64,000 nt of DNA, taken from positions 3,596,001 to 3,660,000 of the forward strand of contig OY756142.1 in NCBI GenBank assembly GCA_963576785.1, written 5' to 3'. This document shows positions 33,472-44,821 of the stretch, piece by piece (the first letter of the stretch is position 1; the number at the start of each line of letters is the position of its first letter). A program made the position numbers and the translations under genes. The notes below the pieces were generated by a model. It did no database searches, was not told the origin of the DNA, and saw only the letters and a program-made list of their open reading frames with translations. The DNA is from Chlorophyllum brunneum. Taxonomy: Eukaryota > Basidiomycota > Agaricomycetes > Agaricales > Agaricaceae.

Positions 33472-34600
33472 TTTGCATCATACCCACACAAAAAATCGAT
33501 GATATCCTGCCAGGCCACGTATCCAGGTGCAATAATATAACCCTTCGAAAGCTGTTTTCAAGCGCTCTCGAAAGAGCCCAAAATTGGACCGGGATACGGA
33601 CTTTACCCTACGACCCCCTCGTCGTACAGATGGCTCTCTGATTCCACCCGACATATCGCGATGAGAGCTATTGGCTCAGGTGATCACAAGAACGTTTCCG
33701 TGGGAGCGTAAAGTGATGATCGAGGCAAGCCAAGTCTCACTCTGCAGACTTTATCATCATGACGGTTCTATGATAGTCCAACACCATTAACCTCACCTCA
33801 CTTCTCGTCCAAAAGCTACCGTGGGTACCACCCCGTCACTCCTTTCCCACTCCGAACGCATCCTTACATTTTCAATAAACCAACGTTGGCCGGTTATCGT
33901 TTCTCGTTGTACACAAGGGTCTCGGAGTTGGCTTTGTCGTCAGGAACTACGTTCCTTGAAGCACAAGTGTTGCTGGAATCGGACCCGACATATAAATCCC
34001 GGAACTCGGTATCGAATTCATCTTTGTACACTCCATCTTGTCAACACCGAAACATCCCTACTCACCGGAATCCGTCCCCCATGAGTACGTTCCCTGGACC
34101 TCGACAACCCTCCCGCTCTCATAATCTAATCCGTAGTTTCTGCAAACGCTCCGAGTTTCATGGCTTTGTTGATCAGCCTTTAATGGGTGTAAAGAGTATT
34201 GTCGGAGGAAGAGTGCATAAAATCAAATTTGTCATGAATGTGCGTGTACAAAGAGAGAGTGGAGTCTCAGGGTGAATCACGGAGAGTCTGTTGAAATCGT
34301 TGTTCTCGTGCATTATTCGTATTGCTTTATCACGAAAAACCTGATTCTCACCCACGACGCCTCGAACAAGACTGTTCAGTTTTCCTGTATGTCACCGTCC
34401 CTCATTTCTTCACCGGGTTTCTGGACATGGTTGCCTGCACCCACTTCTACGTGATTCTGGTTTTCCCATCCCGCTTTACACCATCTTGAACGCCTTCTTA
34501 ACGGACGTAAAGTTTTACATTGCCACAAGTTATGACCCTCCCTCAGGAACCCCCACCAAGGCATTCACAGGTGCACACACGAATTTCAAGACCAGTAACG

Positions 34601-36587
34601 CAGCTGCCATGTCGTCGCGAAGAGACTTTACAGCCGATGTCAAATAAATTATGTATTCGCTGCAGACATCCAATCTTGTCCCATCAGTCTTCTTCTGAGC
34701 CTACCAGATGTCGAATAAATTACCATTCACCCAAAGAGTAGCAATGGTAGTTTGGTTGTAGATTTGGCTAGGAAAGACAGGGACGGACTTGGCGGGGTTG
34801 GCGAGGAAAAAAGGTGGAGATGGGTCATGCAACATGCAGCGATGTACATTGATGAATGGATTTGTGATACCACTCAGGGACTCCGAACTGGTCTTATGAC
34901 TTGCCCGGAATTACTTAGGATGAAGTACCATCCTCTTATTCCGTCGCTTTCGTATATCCAACTCTTCGTTGATTCCTGTGGACATTTCTTTTGGCTTGAA
35001 AGCTGAGGACAGTACGTAACGTCAAAGAGTTAGCGAGAGCGGACGAGGGTATCTTATGTATAGCACTAAACCCCTAGGGTGGAAGTGCAGCGAAACAAGA
35101 GGGTGAGTTAGTCTTAATACCGTTACTGTAGAGAAAATGAGATGTAGTACACACCGTCAAGAATACATTCAACGCGCTGTGATGTGCCTGGGGGGACGTG
35201 CCGCGTCTGTGGTTGCTAGGTTGTCCCTGGGTCTTCCCTCTCAGAATCGGCATTTGTACGACAAGTTCCGACGGAACCTCGTAGAGACCAGGTCACGAAG
35301 AAGGCTGATGTGATATCGAAAATGGAACTAAACTGGCTTCAGTTTTATTGATAACTAGTCGTGCAACAGCTTCCAGGAGGTTTGGGACGCTGGTGGTGTT
35401 GTCAAAGAGGAGGGAAAACTGAGCGCCTCGTAGATGGGACTAGGGGAAAAAACGCATCTGTCACGCACTCGTCACACTTATCTTACAGCGTCTACTCACA
35501 AAAAATCGGCATTATCTCCTGCCAGGCCAGGTATCTACTTTCGAGAGTGTAGATCTTGGCAGGTCATCGTCTAGTGTTTCTAATTTAACCCAGAAACGAG
35601 CCCGGATATAGAACCCACCGCCACGACCCCTCGTCACTCAGATAATATGCGGCACCGATCAAAGAATGCTCTGATGTTGCAAATACGTCCTGTTCCATCT
35701 CCATCTTATCCTACCCATCCAAGTTCTCTTCCCTGTGCCAGATCACTTGTTTCAAGTTAGTAATTCTCGATCCTCCAGCAACGGATAATAGGCGAACAAC
35801 CCAATATCGAGATGTATTTATTGTCATCCCATTACGATCAATTACAACAAAGGGATTACTACGGATATTGTTGTAGACAAACTACCCGGGAGATATCAGT
35901 ACAAGCCAATAAAGTGCGAAATTTCTGTCGCAAACTCGACGGGTATATGAGTCCGGCTCCGTCCTATCTCCCATTAAAGAGTGCAAACACAGCGATCACC
36001 TAAACACAAGTCACTTAGTAAGTTCCAGTTTCCTATCTTCAAATAACTGACTCGACTTGCAGGTGCGAGTACGCGGACTCACTATCCGCTCTTCCACTCC
36101 CATAAAGATTTTCCTGGCCCCATAGCGCCAAGTATCTCGAAGGCTGCGCGTCATACACAACAACGAAAATCCAGGTGGGAAGGGTAGAGGGATGTTATCG
36201 CTGCTCTGGTTCCTGTCATAGCGTACGTTTGAGAGTGAGATATTTTGTAGAGACCAGGCCAGGACGAATAAGAACGTAATATATACGTAATAAACGACTA
36301 AATGTCGTTTCCAGCACCTTGAATAACCGAGACCATCAAGGAGGGGATTCACATCCTTAAAGTGTCGGGCATTTCTTGAAGAATCTGGAACCGTACTTGG
36401 ATACGGATCCCCCAGTGTGAGCTGTAACATAACACTTCGGAAGCCTGAGCATGAGAGCACATTCAATTAGTGTAAGCAAACAAGACATGCTCAGTGCGAC
36501 AATATAGATCTTAACTGGTATGCGTAAAAAAGTTATACTCTTTTCGCACGAGCTTGAGAACGCACAAAATTACTTCACGTTCATGAC
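34601..36587. other. Unassigned stretch right of the array
   Basis: Holds the R1 block at 35.45 kb and several open frames (34752-35006, 36011-36466) without recognisable features. The right end is the 3' flank of the FAD oxidase. Confidence 0.4.
35451..35660 (-). repeat. R1 block, copy 5, outside the gene array
   Basis: AACGCATCTGTCACGCACTC core, then ATCTCCTGCCAGGCCAGGTA and CCACGACCCCTCGTC. No defensin gene is attached, so the block is dispersed independently of the peptide genes or marks a lost unit. Confidence 0.5.
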
Positions 36588-38508
36588 TCAGGGCTCCTCA
36601 ATCGATGTTGGGAATCGGAACAAATTTGCTGGATCCATCACTGCTTTGAGACGTTGAAGACGTTCATAGTGTTTACCGAAATATAATTGCGGCCCTAAAG
36701 CCTGCATCAGTCTACATCATGTACCTCACAGAGCGGAACTCACAGTTATCCAGCCTATCATCGACATAGTTTGGATAGGCGCTTGTTATCGGGGTCAGGG
36801 AACAAAACGATTTCAATCAGAATATAATGGCTCACGTATATCTCCAGTTCGAAGGGTTATTATTGGTTATACTATTAACCATCCCTGGTGGATACAAATA
36901 AATACTCTGAGTCGTGAACAATGAAAGGGTACCTGAGTCAGCTCACCATCAATCATTGTGAATCCAGATTGCGGAAATGGAGGACTAGTTGCGTTCACAC
37001 TACCATAGAACTGGATAAGGAAGAGTGCATCCCTGTTTGCGAACGCCGTGTCATCAACAGGCACAGCATTGACCGCGGACTTTGATCCTCCGAATTCTTC
37101 GACTTCAATGAACCAATCCTAGGCATGACTTTGAGCGACCTTTTGGCGTGATTTAGAATTGTGGACCTACCAGCTGAGACATAAAACCTTCATTTGCTAG
37201 ATACTCCATAAACTTGTCCTGGCTCTCCCTCGTCATTGGCTGGCTCTCTGGCGTCAAGAGTGACTTGGGATAAAAGGCGGTTGTTGCTTGATCTGGAATA
37301 CCGGTCGTATTCAGCCTCATGCCTTTCTCACCAAAGAATGCAACACTGTCGATATAGCTTCCAGGTTTCACAAGTTGAATTTGTGGTTTCAGACCAATTT
37401 GATGGAGAAGAGGAGAGATGACAGGGCTGAAAGCATCCGCGGGGCCAAACCACACGCCTTGAAGTGTGAGGTTGACTTTGCCCTTCTCACTACCCTTCAC
37501 AATTTCCAATTCCGAGCCGAATTCGGGTGGAACCCCATCGAGAGAGAATTTTTGGTACGCGTCGAGAAGGGAGGACGCTCTTGGTGCCGCGAGGTCCCAG
37601 TTGTACTGGAATACTGTAGCGGACGGAGGTACAGGGAAAGTTTTGATTGTGATAGAAGTGATGATAGCGAAGGAAGATCCACCACCACGCAGACCCTAGC
37701 GAGATCTCTTAGTTAGCCAACCGGGTGTAGCATTGATCAGGATTATTCCAGAATAGCAGATGACTCACCCAGAAGAGCTCCGGGTTTTGATCCTTCGAAG
37801 CGGTTGTAATTGTTCCATTTGCGAGCACAACATCCATCGATAAAACAGCATCCAACGCGAGACCCCACAGTCGTGAAGCATAGCCAAATCCACCATATGC
37901 TACGTGCCCACCGATACCGATATACGGACATGTGCCGTGCCCAAAATCACGTCCATAACTATTCAGTGTTAATGCGGTATCGCCGAGCCGATTTCCAGGT
38001 TCAATCAGAGCTGTGTTGGAATGAGGGTCGACCCGGATTTGAGTGAAATGGCGGTTCATGTCGACTACAACTGCGCCGTCTTGACCGCCTAGGCCGTTGG
38101 CGACGTAGCTGTGCTGTCAGGTACGTTGTTATTAACTCAAGAAAAACGAAACGTGACAACATTGGACCTACCCCTCCACTTCGAGGAGCTACGGGTTTAC
38201 CAAATTTTGCCGCCGTCTGAACGATTTCAGACACCTGTTCAGGTGCCGTAGGGAATGTTACTGCTGCCGGCTGAAATGCGAATCTATGATTGACTGGGAT
38301 TTTGTTCATTATATCTCCTCCACAGCTCCGACAAATTTAGAAACCTACAGGGAGCGCTCGCATTTTCATAGCCTTGATCTCCTGGTGCAACGAGTGCCAC
38401 TCCTTTGGCCCTCAAATCTGCGATCAGATTTTGCCCCTCACAAAATGGGGCTAAAAAACTAGTCAAGAGGAACAGCACAGTTAAAAAGTTTAACTTGGGA
38501 GTAGCCAT
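36588..38508 (-). CDS. Secreted FAD-linked oxidase, berberine-bridge-enzyme type
   Basis: Seen: ATG at 38508 with signal peptide (MATPKLNFLTVLFLLTSFLA). FAD domain: NHRFAFQPAAVTFPTAPEQV, then APRSGG joined across an intron to HSYVANGLGGQDGAVVV (the His after SGG) and GHGTCPYIGIGGHVAYGGFG (the Cys after GHGT), WGLALDAVLSMDVVLANG. Substrate domain: NLTLQGVWFGPADA, YLANEGFMSQL, DWFIEVEEFGG; the C-terminus NYVDDRL ... LYFGKHYERLQRLKAVMDPA then NLFRFPTSI, TGA at 36588-36590. Known: this is the PCMH/BBE family; His plus Cys indicates bicovalent FAD, typical of extracellular oxidases of sugars or specialised metabolites. All exons look intact. Inference: possibly part of a terpenoid locus, as it lay head-to-head with the terpene synthase before the retroelement inserted. 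Confidence 0.85.
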
Positions 38509-41094
38509 ATTGGGCAGGGAAGAGGTCTGAGACGAAATAAGATTTCACTATTTATGCTACTCGTCGCGTGCCTAAAATATCGTTCTGTGTACAATGTGAA
38601 TGTTTGCATCATCTCTTAACGTACGGGGTCAGCTGCCATTCAATCCCTGCGAGGGGTAAGTAGACGTGTAAAAGATGCCCCACGTACCTATAAATACACC
38701 AGTTTGCTGGAGTCGGTATAGAGCCAACACATTACCAGTTGGAGAAATTGCGAAAAGTGCAACTAAAGGACGTCGATGGGTAATCTAGTCCACATCGACG
38801 TCGAATCGCAGATTATCAGAGTAGCAGCAAGACACAGTCTTGAAGGGAGTGTTCAGGAGTGGCGGGCGCCACGGAGCCGTGTTGGATCCATATAGCTGAA
38901 AGTGGGGATAATTCGGAGGTAGGCGTCATGATAATGGACCACTTGCAGTGGCGCGGTACGCTGTGTATTGATAGATATAGCAAATTTCAAAAATAAACAG
39001 CCTGGGAATGCAAAAGCATGCTGGGGTGTAAACCGCATTCTTCGGCTCCAACGTTCAGTTATCAAAGACAGAAGGGTTTGCAGAGGATTGCGACGCGTGG
39101 AACTAGTCATTTGACCTGTTGTGAAGTCGCACGAAGGGCTTAAATGTCCAGCATGGAAATAAGGAGTTTGTCACATCTTGGTCACGTCACATATATCGTT
39201 TGACTACTTCGATAGATAAGATATCCAGGGGAAAGATCGTGTGTTCACGCACGCTCTTTATGGAATCACTTTCATCATGTATTCTTGTCCCTCCCTCACT
39301 GCAAAAACACATCGTGACATATATATATTATCCACTTGGCACCTGGTCCCGTTCTACTTCCTAGTCACTCCAATATCCCATCTCCATATCACATTGAATT
39401 TGCATAACCCGCTGCAAGGTTTATTGAAGAAAGAACCTTCACGAAGGAGATCCAGACCTTCAACAAACCGGTGGGTACTGCCTGGCCCCCCCCCCATACC
39501 CTCCCATCCCGGCGGTGGTCGAAGTCGACGTACGGACGAACAGCACTACAGATTGACTGAGATAAAACCTCCATCGCCGCCCTTGAAACTGACACGAGAC
39601 TAAGCCGATCGCGGGATCGTCGGTCACATACGGTTCAACGAAGAGTGTGTTCCGTCAACTGGGTCAAACACAAGCAAATCTTGAACACTTCCGGCTCGAT
39701 GAAGACGGGACTTAGCTCATCAAAATAGGTGCATCACCAGAATGAACGAACGTAAACGGAGCTCCTTAGTAGTTTAAGACGAGCGGAGGGCTACAAATTC
39801 CACAAGCCGCGACTGCTGGAAAGCGTCAGGTAAAGTATGAGGGAGCATATTTCAAATTTTACCAGTTCATGGATTTCTCGATACTCCCTTACAAATATCC
39901 GGCGGTGTCTAGTCATCCACCAAGTGGATTCGTTGGAAACACAAAAATGGTCCTATTCTTTGTCCCGGTCCTAATCCATCTCCCATCCCTAACACTCTCC
40001 ATACTCTCAACCAACACAGACGTCCGACCCATCAGTAAGTCATACAACCGAATCCCATCTCCAGCTTTAGGATCTACTTACCAACCAACCCTCCAGTTCC
40101 ATCGCTTCTGTGATCCGCGCTTCATGAGCGTAGAGAGCAGTGATGGCATCCAGCGGGTCAAGGAAAGGGCGCATGGCATCGAGCTTGTTAAAAAGGGCAC
40201 AGAGTCTGGGGAGAAGGGGTGCTCAAGTTGTTCATGAGTCACGGTGACTATCAAGTATGGTGACACTATCGGTAGTTCCGGTAGAGGAGCCAGAGGAATA
40301 TTGTCTGGAAAGAGTCGAACGCAACATAGTACATAATTAAGGTCCGTGAAAGTAAGATGAGATGACTGTTAGGGTTACCTCCAGCTGGTTACGACGTTGA
40401 GCTGTTAGTAAGGAAAGTCTGGAACAAGGCCGTATTATGTACTACATGCGAATTTTGTCGAAGTAGTGAAGCTTACCGGTAGGTTATAAGTTGCTAGAGT
40501 TTTCATGGATAGAAATTGGCCATGACACAAGTTAGAGACTGGGGCAAGATGCCGTCACAAATCTGTGTCTTCTGCTTATCACAGAACATGTTCGCCACAA
40601 CCCTTGGTACATAAAGTATGATACGGCGGTAATAGTGTTACCAGAAGTCCAACATTTTCCTTATGGTTCCGAGCAGCCTGTCTTACCATGTATTTATTCT
40701 GGAAGGGACCGAAGTAATAAAAAGAGATTTTCAGTGTTGGGTTAAACTCCCAATGATTCAACTGCACATATGGATGAACCCTGTGAGGATGCATGACGTT
40801 ATGAAAAGCCTGGCGCTTATCCATTAATTAATAACCCTAATCCAGAGAAATCATTCAATGGAACAGCCGGGAATTAAGAGCTTCCTCAGATCACCAGATG
40901 CCGAGTACGTATACTCTACGTTCAAAGATGGACCGTCATGAATATACTGTACCACGGCTTTCGGGAATCCTGTAAGACGTGAAGAATGCAACTAACGTCC
41001 CTTATTGTCACACTTCCAATTCAGTGGCGTTCTAGAGTAAATTAGATGTTTTATACCACTGGACCGTACTAACTGTTCCACAAGTCCTCGCTCT
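38509..41094. other. Intergenic stretch between FAD oxidase and retroelement
   Basis: No convincing gene. A frame at 39947 begins MVLFFVPVLIHLPSLTLSIL and could be a short signal peptide but has no supported continuation. The block at about 39500-39760 resembles 53290-53520 (see repeat entry). Frame 40579-40824 (-) is unassigned. Confidence 0.4.
39500..39760 (+). repeat. Dispersed repeat shared with about 53290-53520
   Basis: Shared strings in the same order: GGTCGAAGT, ATTGACTGAGAT, GATCGCGGG, GGTCACATA, GGGTCAAA and CACCAGAATGAACGAAC against CACCAGGATGAATGAAC. It may be a decayed common gene fragment; no frame is clean in either copy. Confidence 0.5.
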
Positions 41095-41258
41095 ATAGGG
41101 TACGGTACACGAGAAGTCCATGGATCAATTTTAGCGTGTGAGTGATGGATTGGCCTTGGTTCGGTATGCCCGTCCCCTCAGACCCCCTTGAGCCTGCATG
41201 TTAATAGATGCATGTTAATAGGCTTTAGATCCATGGACTTCTAGTGTGCCGTACTATA
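41095..41258. mobile_element. MITE-like element with about 28-bp terminal inverted repeats
   Basis: Left end reads TATAGGGTACGGTACACGAG then AAGTCCATGGAT (to 41126); the right end (41229-41258) is the imperfect reverse complement, ATCCATGGACTTCTAGTGTG then CCGTACTATA. Total about 164 bp, no coding capacity. Inside, TGCATGTTAATAGA is tandemly doubled at about 41196-41221. TA or TATA flanks are compatible with a Tc1/mariner-like non-autonomous element (inference). Confidence 0.65.
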
Positions 41259-41359
41259 GGGTGTTATTTTCATATCATAACCCTTGCCCGTAAATTATCC
41301 ATTTACCGTATAAAGTGACACCACTTGCATTCCATTCCATTAGTCCACGTAAACCATTC

Positions 41360-41929
41360 TGTTGAAGTTTCGGACATATTCTAGAAATAGACTATGAAGT
41401 CATTATGATAATAATAGACTGATCCGTTACTTTCCAGTAACTTCATTCCGTAGTAACTTCCTATGAGTTGCTCTGCATACGATGAGAGTCATAAGTACTT
41501 GATAGATTATTCTACATAGTACCAATGACTAGATACTACATTCTACAGTACTCCGCAGGAACTACGCCGCAGTTAAAGGGAGTCATAAGGAACAATCCAT
41601 GCAATGCTAGTATTTTATGTAGTATGACTTGCACATGTTACAATATGTATATAAACCCCATGTACAGACCTAGTTCTGCATCTTGTTCAATCGAACAACT
41701 TCTTCATCATTGCCTATCTCTTTGAGTACAACACCTCCATCGATCTAATCGACTTTGACCTCTACTTATCTGACGTTAACCGCTTCATCAATAATATCTG
41801 TCTATCCGAATTACCTTTCTACAGGTATCAGATAGAAGCTTATTATCTCGGTGAGTAGACCCTACGTTCTCTCCCACTGCATTTACTGCTGCCCCCAGCA
41901 AACAACTCGTTACGGTCGTTTCCTCAACA
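41360..41929 (+). repeat. 5' LTR of the copia element
   Basis: 570 bp, begins TGTTGAAGTTTCGG and ends CCTCAACA. Differs from the 3' LTR by about six transitions and a small indel cluster near ATGTACAGACCTAGTTCTGC. Confidence 0.93.
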
Positions 41930-41947
41930 GGTTATGGGCTCCGGTAG
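41930..41947 (+). other. Primer binding site
   Basis: GGTTATGGGCTCCGG directly abuts the 5' LTR. It resembles copia-class sites that pair with the internal anticodon-stem half of initiator tRNA-Met rather than the tRNA 3' end (from memory of the class). Confidence 0.55.
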
Positions 41948-42088
41948 CCTTACCGATGGTTAAACCATTATCATCCTCTCTAACCGAGATAGGATGATAG
42001 GGCTTTACCTGACAGAGTTATCCTTGTATTTGATCATTGCTGATACGAGAATTTTCTTCTAGAAAGAAATACACTCGACAAAGATATT

Positions 42089-43357
42089 ATGTCTACTAAT
42101 AATATTATCGCTGGTTTACCTAAGCTTAATGGGCCAAAGAACTATGCGTTCTGGTCTAGAAGGCTTCAGGATGCCCTAACCCTCATTTCTGTCACTGGTT
42201 CTGACCAGTCCAGATGGACTGTGACAGACCAGGATCTCTCTCCTGCGAATCCTACCACCTTAACGGAGGAGGATAGAAGGAGAGAACAATTGAGAGGTCA
42301 GGCATTGGCTGTTATTAATGGCACCTTACCTGATTCCCTGTTACTCCATGGGCATGATGCTCCTGGATTCCTCTGGAGTGACTTGAAAACCCGCTTTGGG
42401 ACACCTTCTCCTGCCGCGGTGTATTCAATCCTCCAAAGAATGTTGCGAAAGCGCATTTCAGGGAATCAAGATCCAGCAATGGATCTAGCTGAATTGAGAA
42501 CAATGGCTTCTCAATTAGAAACAGCTAAAGTAAAATTGCCAGAAGTTCTTGGCGTGATGATCGCTTTGAACGCATTACCACCAGATTGGAATGCAGTGGC
42601 ACAAACAACATTGGCGAATAATCACGATGTTGTAGATATGACCTGGGAGGTAGTTCAGCAGGCTATAAATGCTGAGTGGTCAAGACGTGAAGGGTCAAGA
42701 CCTAACATGTCTAACCCACAAGCATCTTTTGCCGCCACTGCCAACTACCAAGCTCGCCCTCAGGGCAACTTACCCAGGACTCGCCCTGGACCACCCTGGA
42801 ACCGCTTCCACCCTGGAGGCGATACCAGGGCCCAGCCTGCGAGAGGTCCTCACCACCCTGCCAATCCAAGTGGGCAGCCCCCTCAGCCTTCTCCTCCTAC
42901 TCCTAACTGGATTAACATCCAGAAGAAGAAGAAGAAGCCCAAGAAGTGCCAGGGTAAACCCCAGGCCCACATGGCGGAAGCCATGGCGGGCTTCGCTGCT
43001 GCCACAGAACCGGTGGTCCGTCGCTTCACTGGTCTGGGGATGACCCCCTTCGACCTGATGAGGCGCATAGACGCGCCTCGACCCGTTCCTGCTCCCGCTC
43101 CTCCGACCACTCGTGTATTAGTGAGTGAGAGACCAAAACCTCTTACTTGGGTTAATCCCAAGAAGGTCCAGCAGACACGAGAGAATGCTCGTGCTGAGCT
43201 CGAGAAAAAGGTGCATACTGAAGCACGAAACTTATGTTTCACCGCCTTGCTCGAAAACTCACTGCGGATCCAACAGGTGACCACCTGGCACGACCGCGTC
43301 ACTGGTCCTTCACCTATGCAAATGGCGAAGAAACGTGCTCTCGATCGTTATGATTGA
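42089..43357 (+). CDS. Copia Gag polyprotein region
   Basis: Seen: 422 residues from ATG 42089 to TGA 43355. The N-terminal part (GPKNYAFWSRRLQDALTLIS ... WSDLKTRFGTPSPAAVYSIL) is the copia-type Gag capsid region; a Pro/Gln-rich and basic linker (KKKKKPKK near residue 280) follows. Two successive TGA codons end it, and the frame then continues open, so the true Gag-Pol frame extended further. No clear CCHC zinc knuckle was found. Acts in virus-like particle assembly in the cytoplasm (family knowledge). Confidence 0.85.
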   Translation: MSTNNIIAGLPKLNGPKNYAFWSRRLQDALTLISVTGSDQSRWTVTDQDLSPANPTTLTEEDRRREQLRGQALAVINGTLPDSLLLHGHDAPGFLWSDLKTRFGTPSPAAVYSILQRMLRKRISGNQDPAMDLAELRTMASQLETAKVKLPEVLGVMIALNALPPDWNAVAQTTLANNHDVVDMTWEVVQQAINAEWSRREGSRPNMSNPQASFAATANYQARPQGNLPRTRPGPPWNRFHPGGDTRAQPARGPHHPANPSGQPPQPSPPTPNWINIQKKKKKPKKCQGKPQAHMAEAMAGFAAATEPVVRRFTGLGMTPFDLMRRIDAPRPVPAPAPPTTRVLVSERPKPLTWVNPKKVQQTRENARAELEKKVHTEARNLCFTALLENSLRIQQVTTWHDRVTGPSPMQMAKKRALDRYD

Positions 43358-44821
43358 TGAATGCACGAGGTCTCTCATCCCTGCGCCCAACAAGGATGAT
43401 CGGTAACACCTCCCGGTGCACCTTCAGTTCCTTCTGGTCACTCCCCAGGTTGTACCTGTGAGGGACACACGAGGGTGAGTAAATGGTTCACTAAGAAGAG
43501 TAACCCCAATATTAATGTGACTCGCGTCCGTTTCGCTTTTCTTTTACCTCATAATTCACCATATGCCTTATTGATTTCTCCCAAATTTGGGAATAAACTC
43601 AATTTGGCTATGCATCATGTGGTAAAGATTCCAAGCATGGACTCTGTCGCCTGGGGCGACTCCCTTGAACCCAGAGAGATTCGGCCGTACTACCTTCCTC
43701 CTCCGGAGGAAATAGTAGCTCCGACTGTCAGGACCTACGAAGAGGAGTTCCCTCCTCTTCCTCGGGCCTCCCCTCCAATGGAGCAATTCCAGAGTAAGAA
43801 ATACTCTCTTACTCAGAAAAACAAGACCGCTGACAGGTGATCTGCCACACTTACAGTGTTGGTAGATGAAGCCTTCAAACGGCTTGAGAGCAAGAAGGAG
43901 GTTGACGACCTCATGGCGCTGGCTCAGGATGTCGCCTACGACATCCGCGACCCCAGGAACCCTGCAAACGTCGCAGGACCCTCTTCTGGGCCTCTCCCGA
44001 AGTCTCCGAAGTCTGAACCCTTTGCTTCGGCACCTCAATCTGAGGTGTCACTCGGACTTTTGTCGACCGACTACGGAAGCGACTTCAAGAAGAAGGGAGG
44101 AGCTGGATACGTGATCAATTCGATCTCAGATACTCTTACTAACCCTGATACACAGTCCTGTCACCAATATGCCAACTGGCCGTCTTCGCAAGAAGAAGGG
44201 TAAGGGCAAGGGGAAGGGACGTTGGGGGCCGGGCATGTAATTATGCTATCGGGATCTTTAGGATCCCATAATAATGTTGTTACGAGCGAATTGATGAATG
44301 AGAAGTGTTTTAACACTTCTCAATTTTCTTGTTTCTCCACACGTATGCCCGATCAGTATTTAAGAGTACCGGATCAATTAAGATCTCTATCACTAAGCAA
44401 TGATCAAATCATAACGCCACTAGAAGAATATAGTGACATATGGTTATTAGACTCAGGAGCATCATGTCATTATACCCCTTATGCGGAAGACTTCATTAAC
44501 TTCGAAGAACTCGAAGTTTCGATCCCAATTAAGACTGTAGGAGCACAAAGTCCCTATCTTAATGCAGTTGGTCTTGGCGCAGTTATACTTAAGCATAGAG
44601 TCTATAATGGGAAGACTGACAGCGTTCAACCAACGCAGATATTAATATATCCAGTCTTCCTTCTAAAAGGAACCTCTGAACGACTAATGTCAGTGGGACA
44701 GTTATGCCAGGATGGAAAAACTGTTAGAACAGATGCCAACGAATCAGTAGTAGTTGATAGCGAAGGAAATGCTATTCTTCAAGCATATCCTTCAGCAAGT
44801 TGTAATACTACTTAACATTTT
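43358..44821 (+). pseudogene. Copia Gag C-terminus and protease region, stop-interrupted
   Basis: Seen: in frame with Gag, with stops at 43358, 43397, 43838, 44201 (TAA) and 44813 (TAA). A Lys-rich tail (RKKKGKGKGKGRWG) is open in another frame near 44175-44225. The protease motif WLLDSGASCHYTP lies at about 44441-44479. Family: retroviral-type aspartic protease, active-site Asp-Ser-Gly. The TAA at 44813 looks like a C-to-T change of CAA. Confidence 0.8.

Larger units (their letters stand above)
29930..34600 (-). repeat. Inverted copy of the array unit (spacer, pair 4, spacer)
   Basis: From about 29.93 kb the sequence runs as the reverse complement of the direct units: 29.94-31.19 kb mirrors 26.26-27.27 kb, the gene pair is in reversed order (type P minus, type S plus), and 33.4-34.6 kb mirrors 22.98-24.1 kb. 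The junction with direct unit 3 falls at about 29.92-29.94 kb. Similarity fades near 34.6 kb, where a further type P gene would be expected but is absent. Confidence 0.8.

Noticed and set aside
20510..34600. CRISPR-like or satellite interpretation of the repeated units
   Set aside because: Units are kilobase-sized, gene-containing and eukaryotic in style; there is no short repeat-spacer pattern.
39947..40040. Short secreted-type frame MVLFFVPVLIHLPSL
   Set aside because: No convincing continuation after the first candidate intron.
44160..44225. Programmed frameshift between Gag and Pol at the Lys-rich tail
   Set aside because: Possible, but all major domains lie in a single frame and the interruptions are stop codons, so a simple point-mutation history explains the data better.
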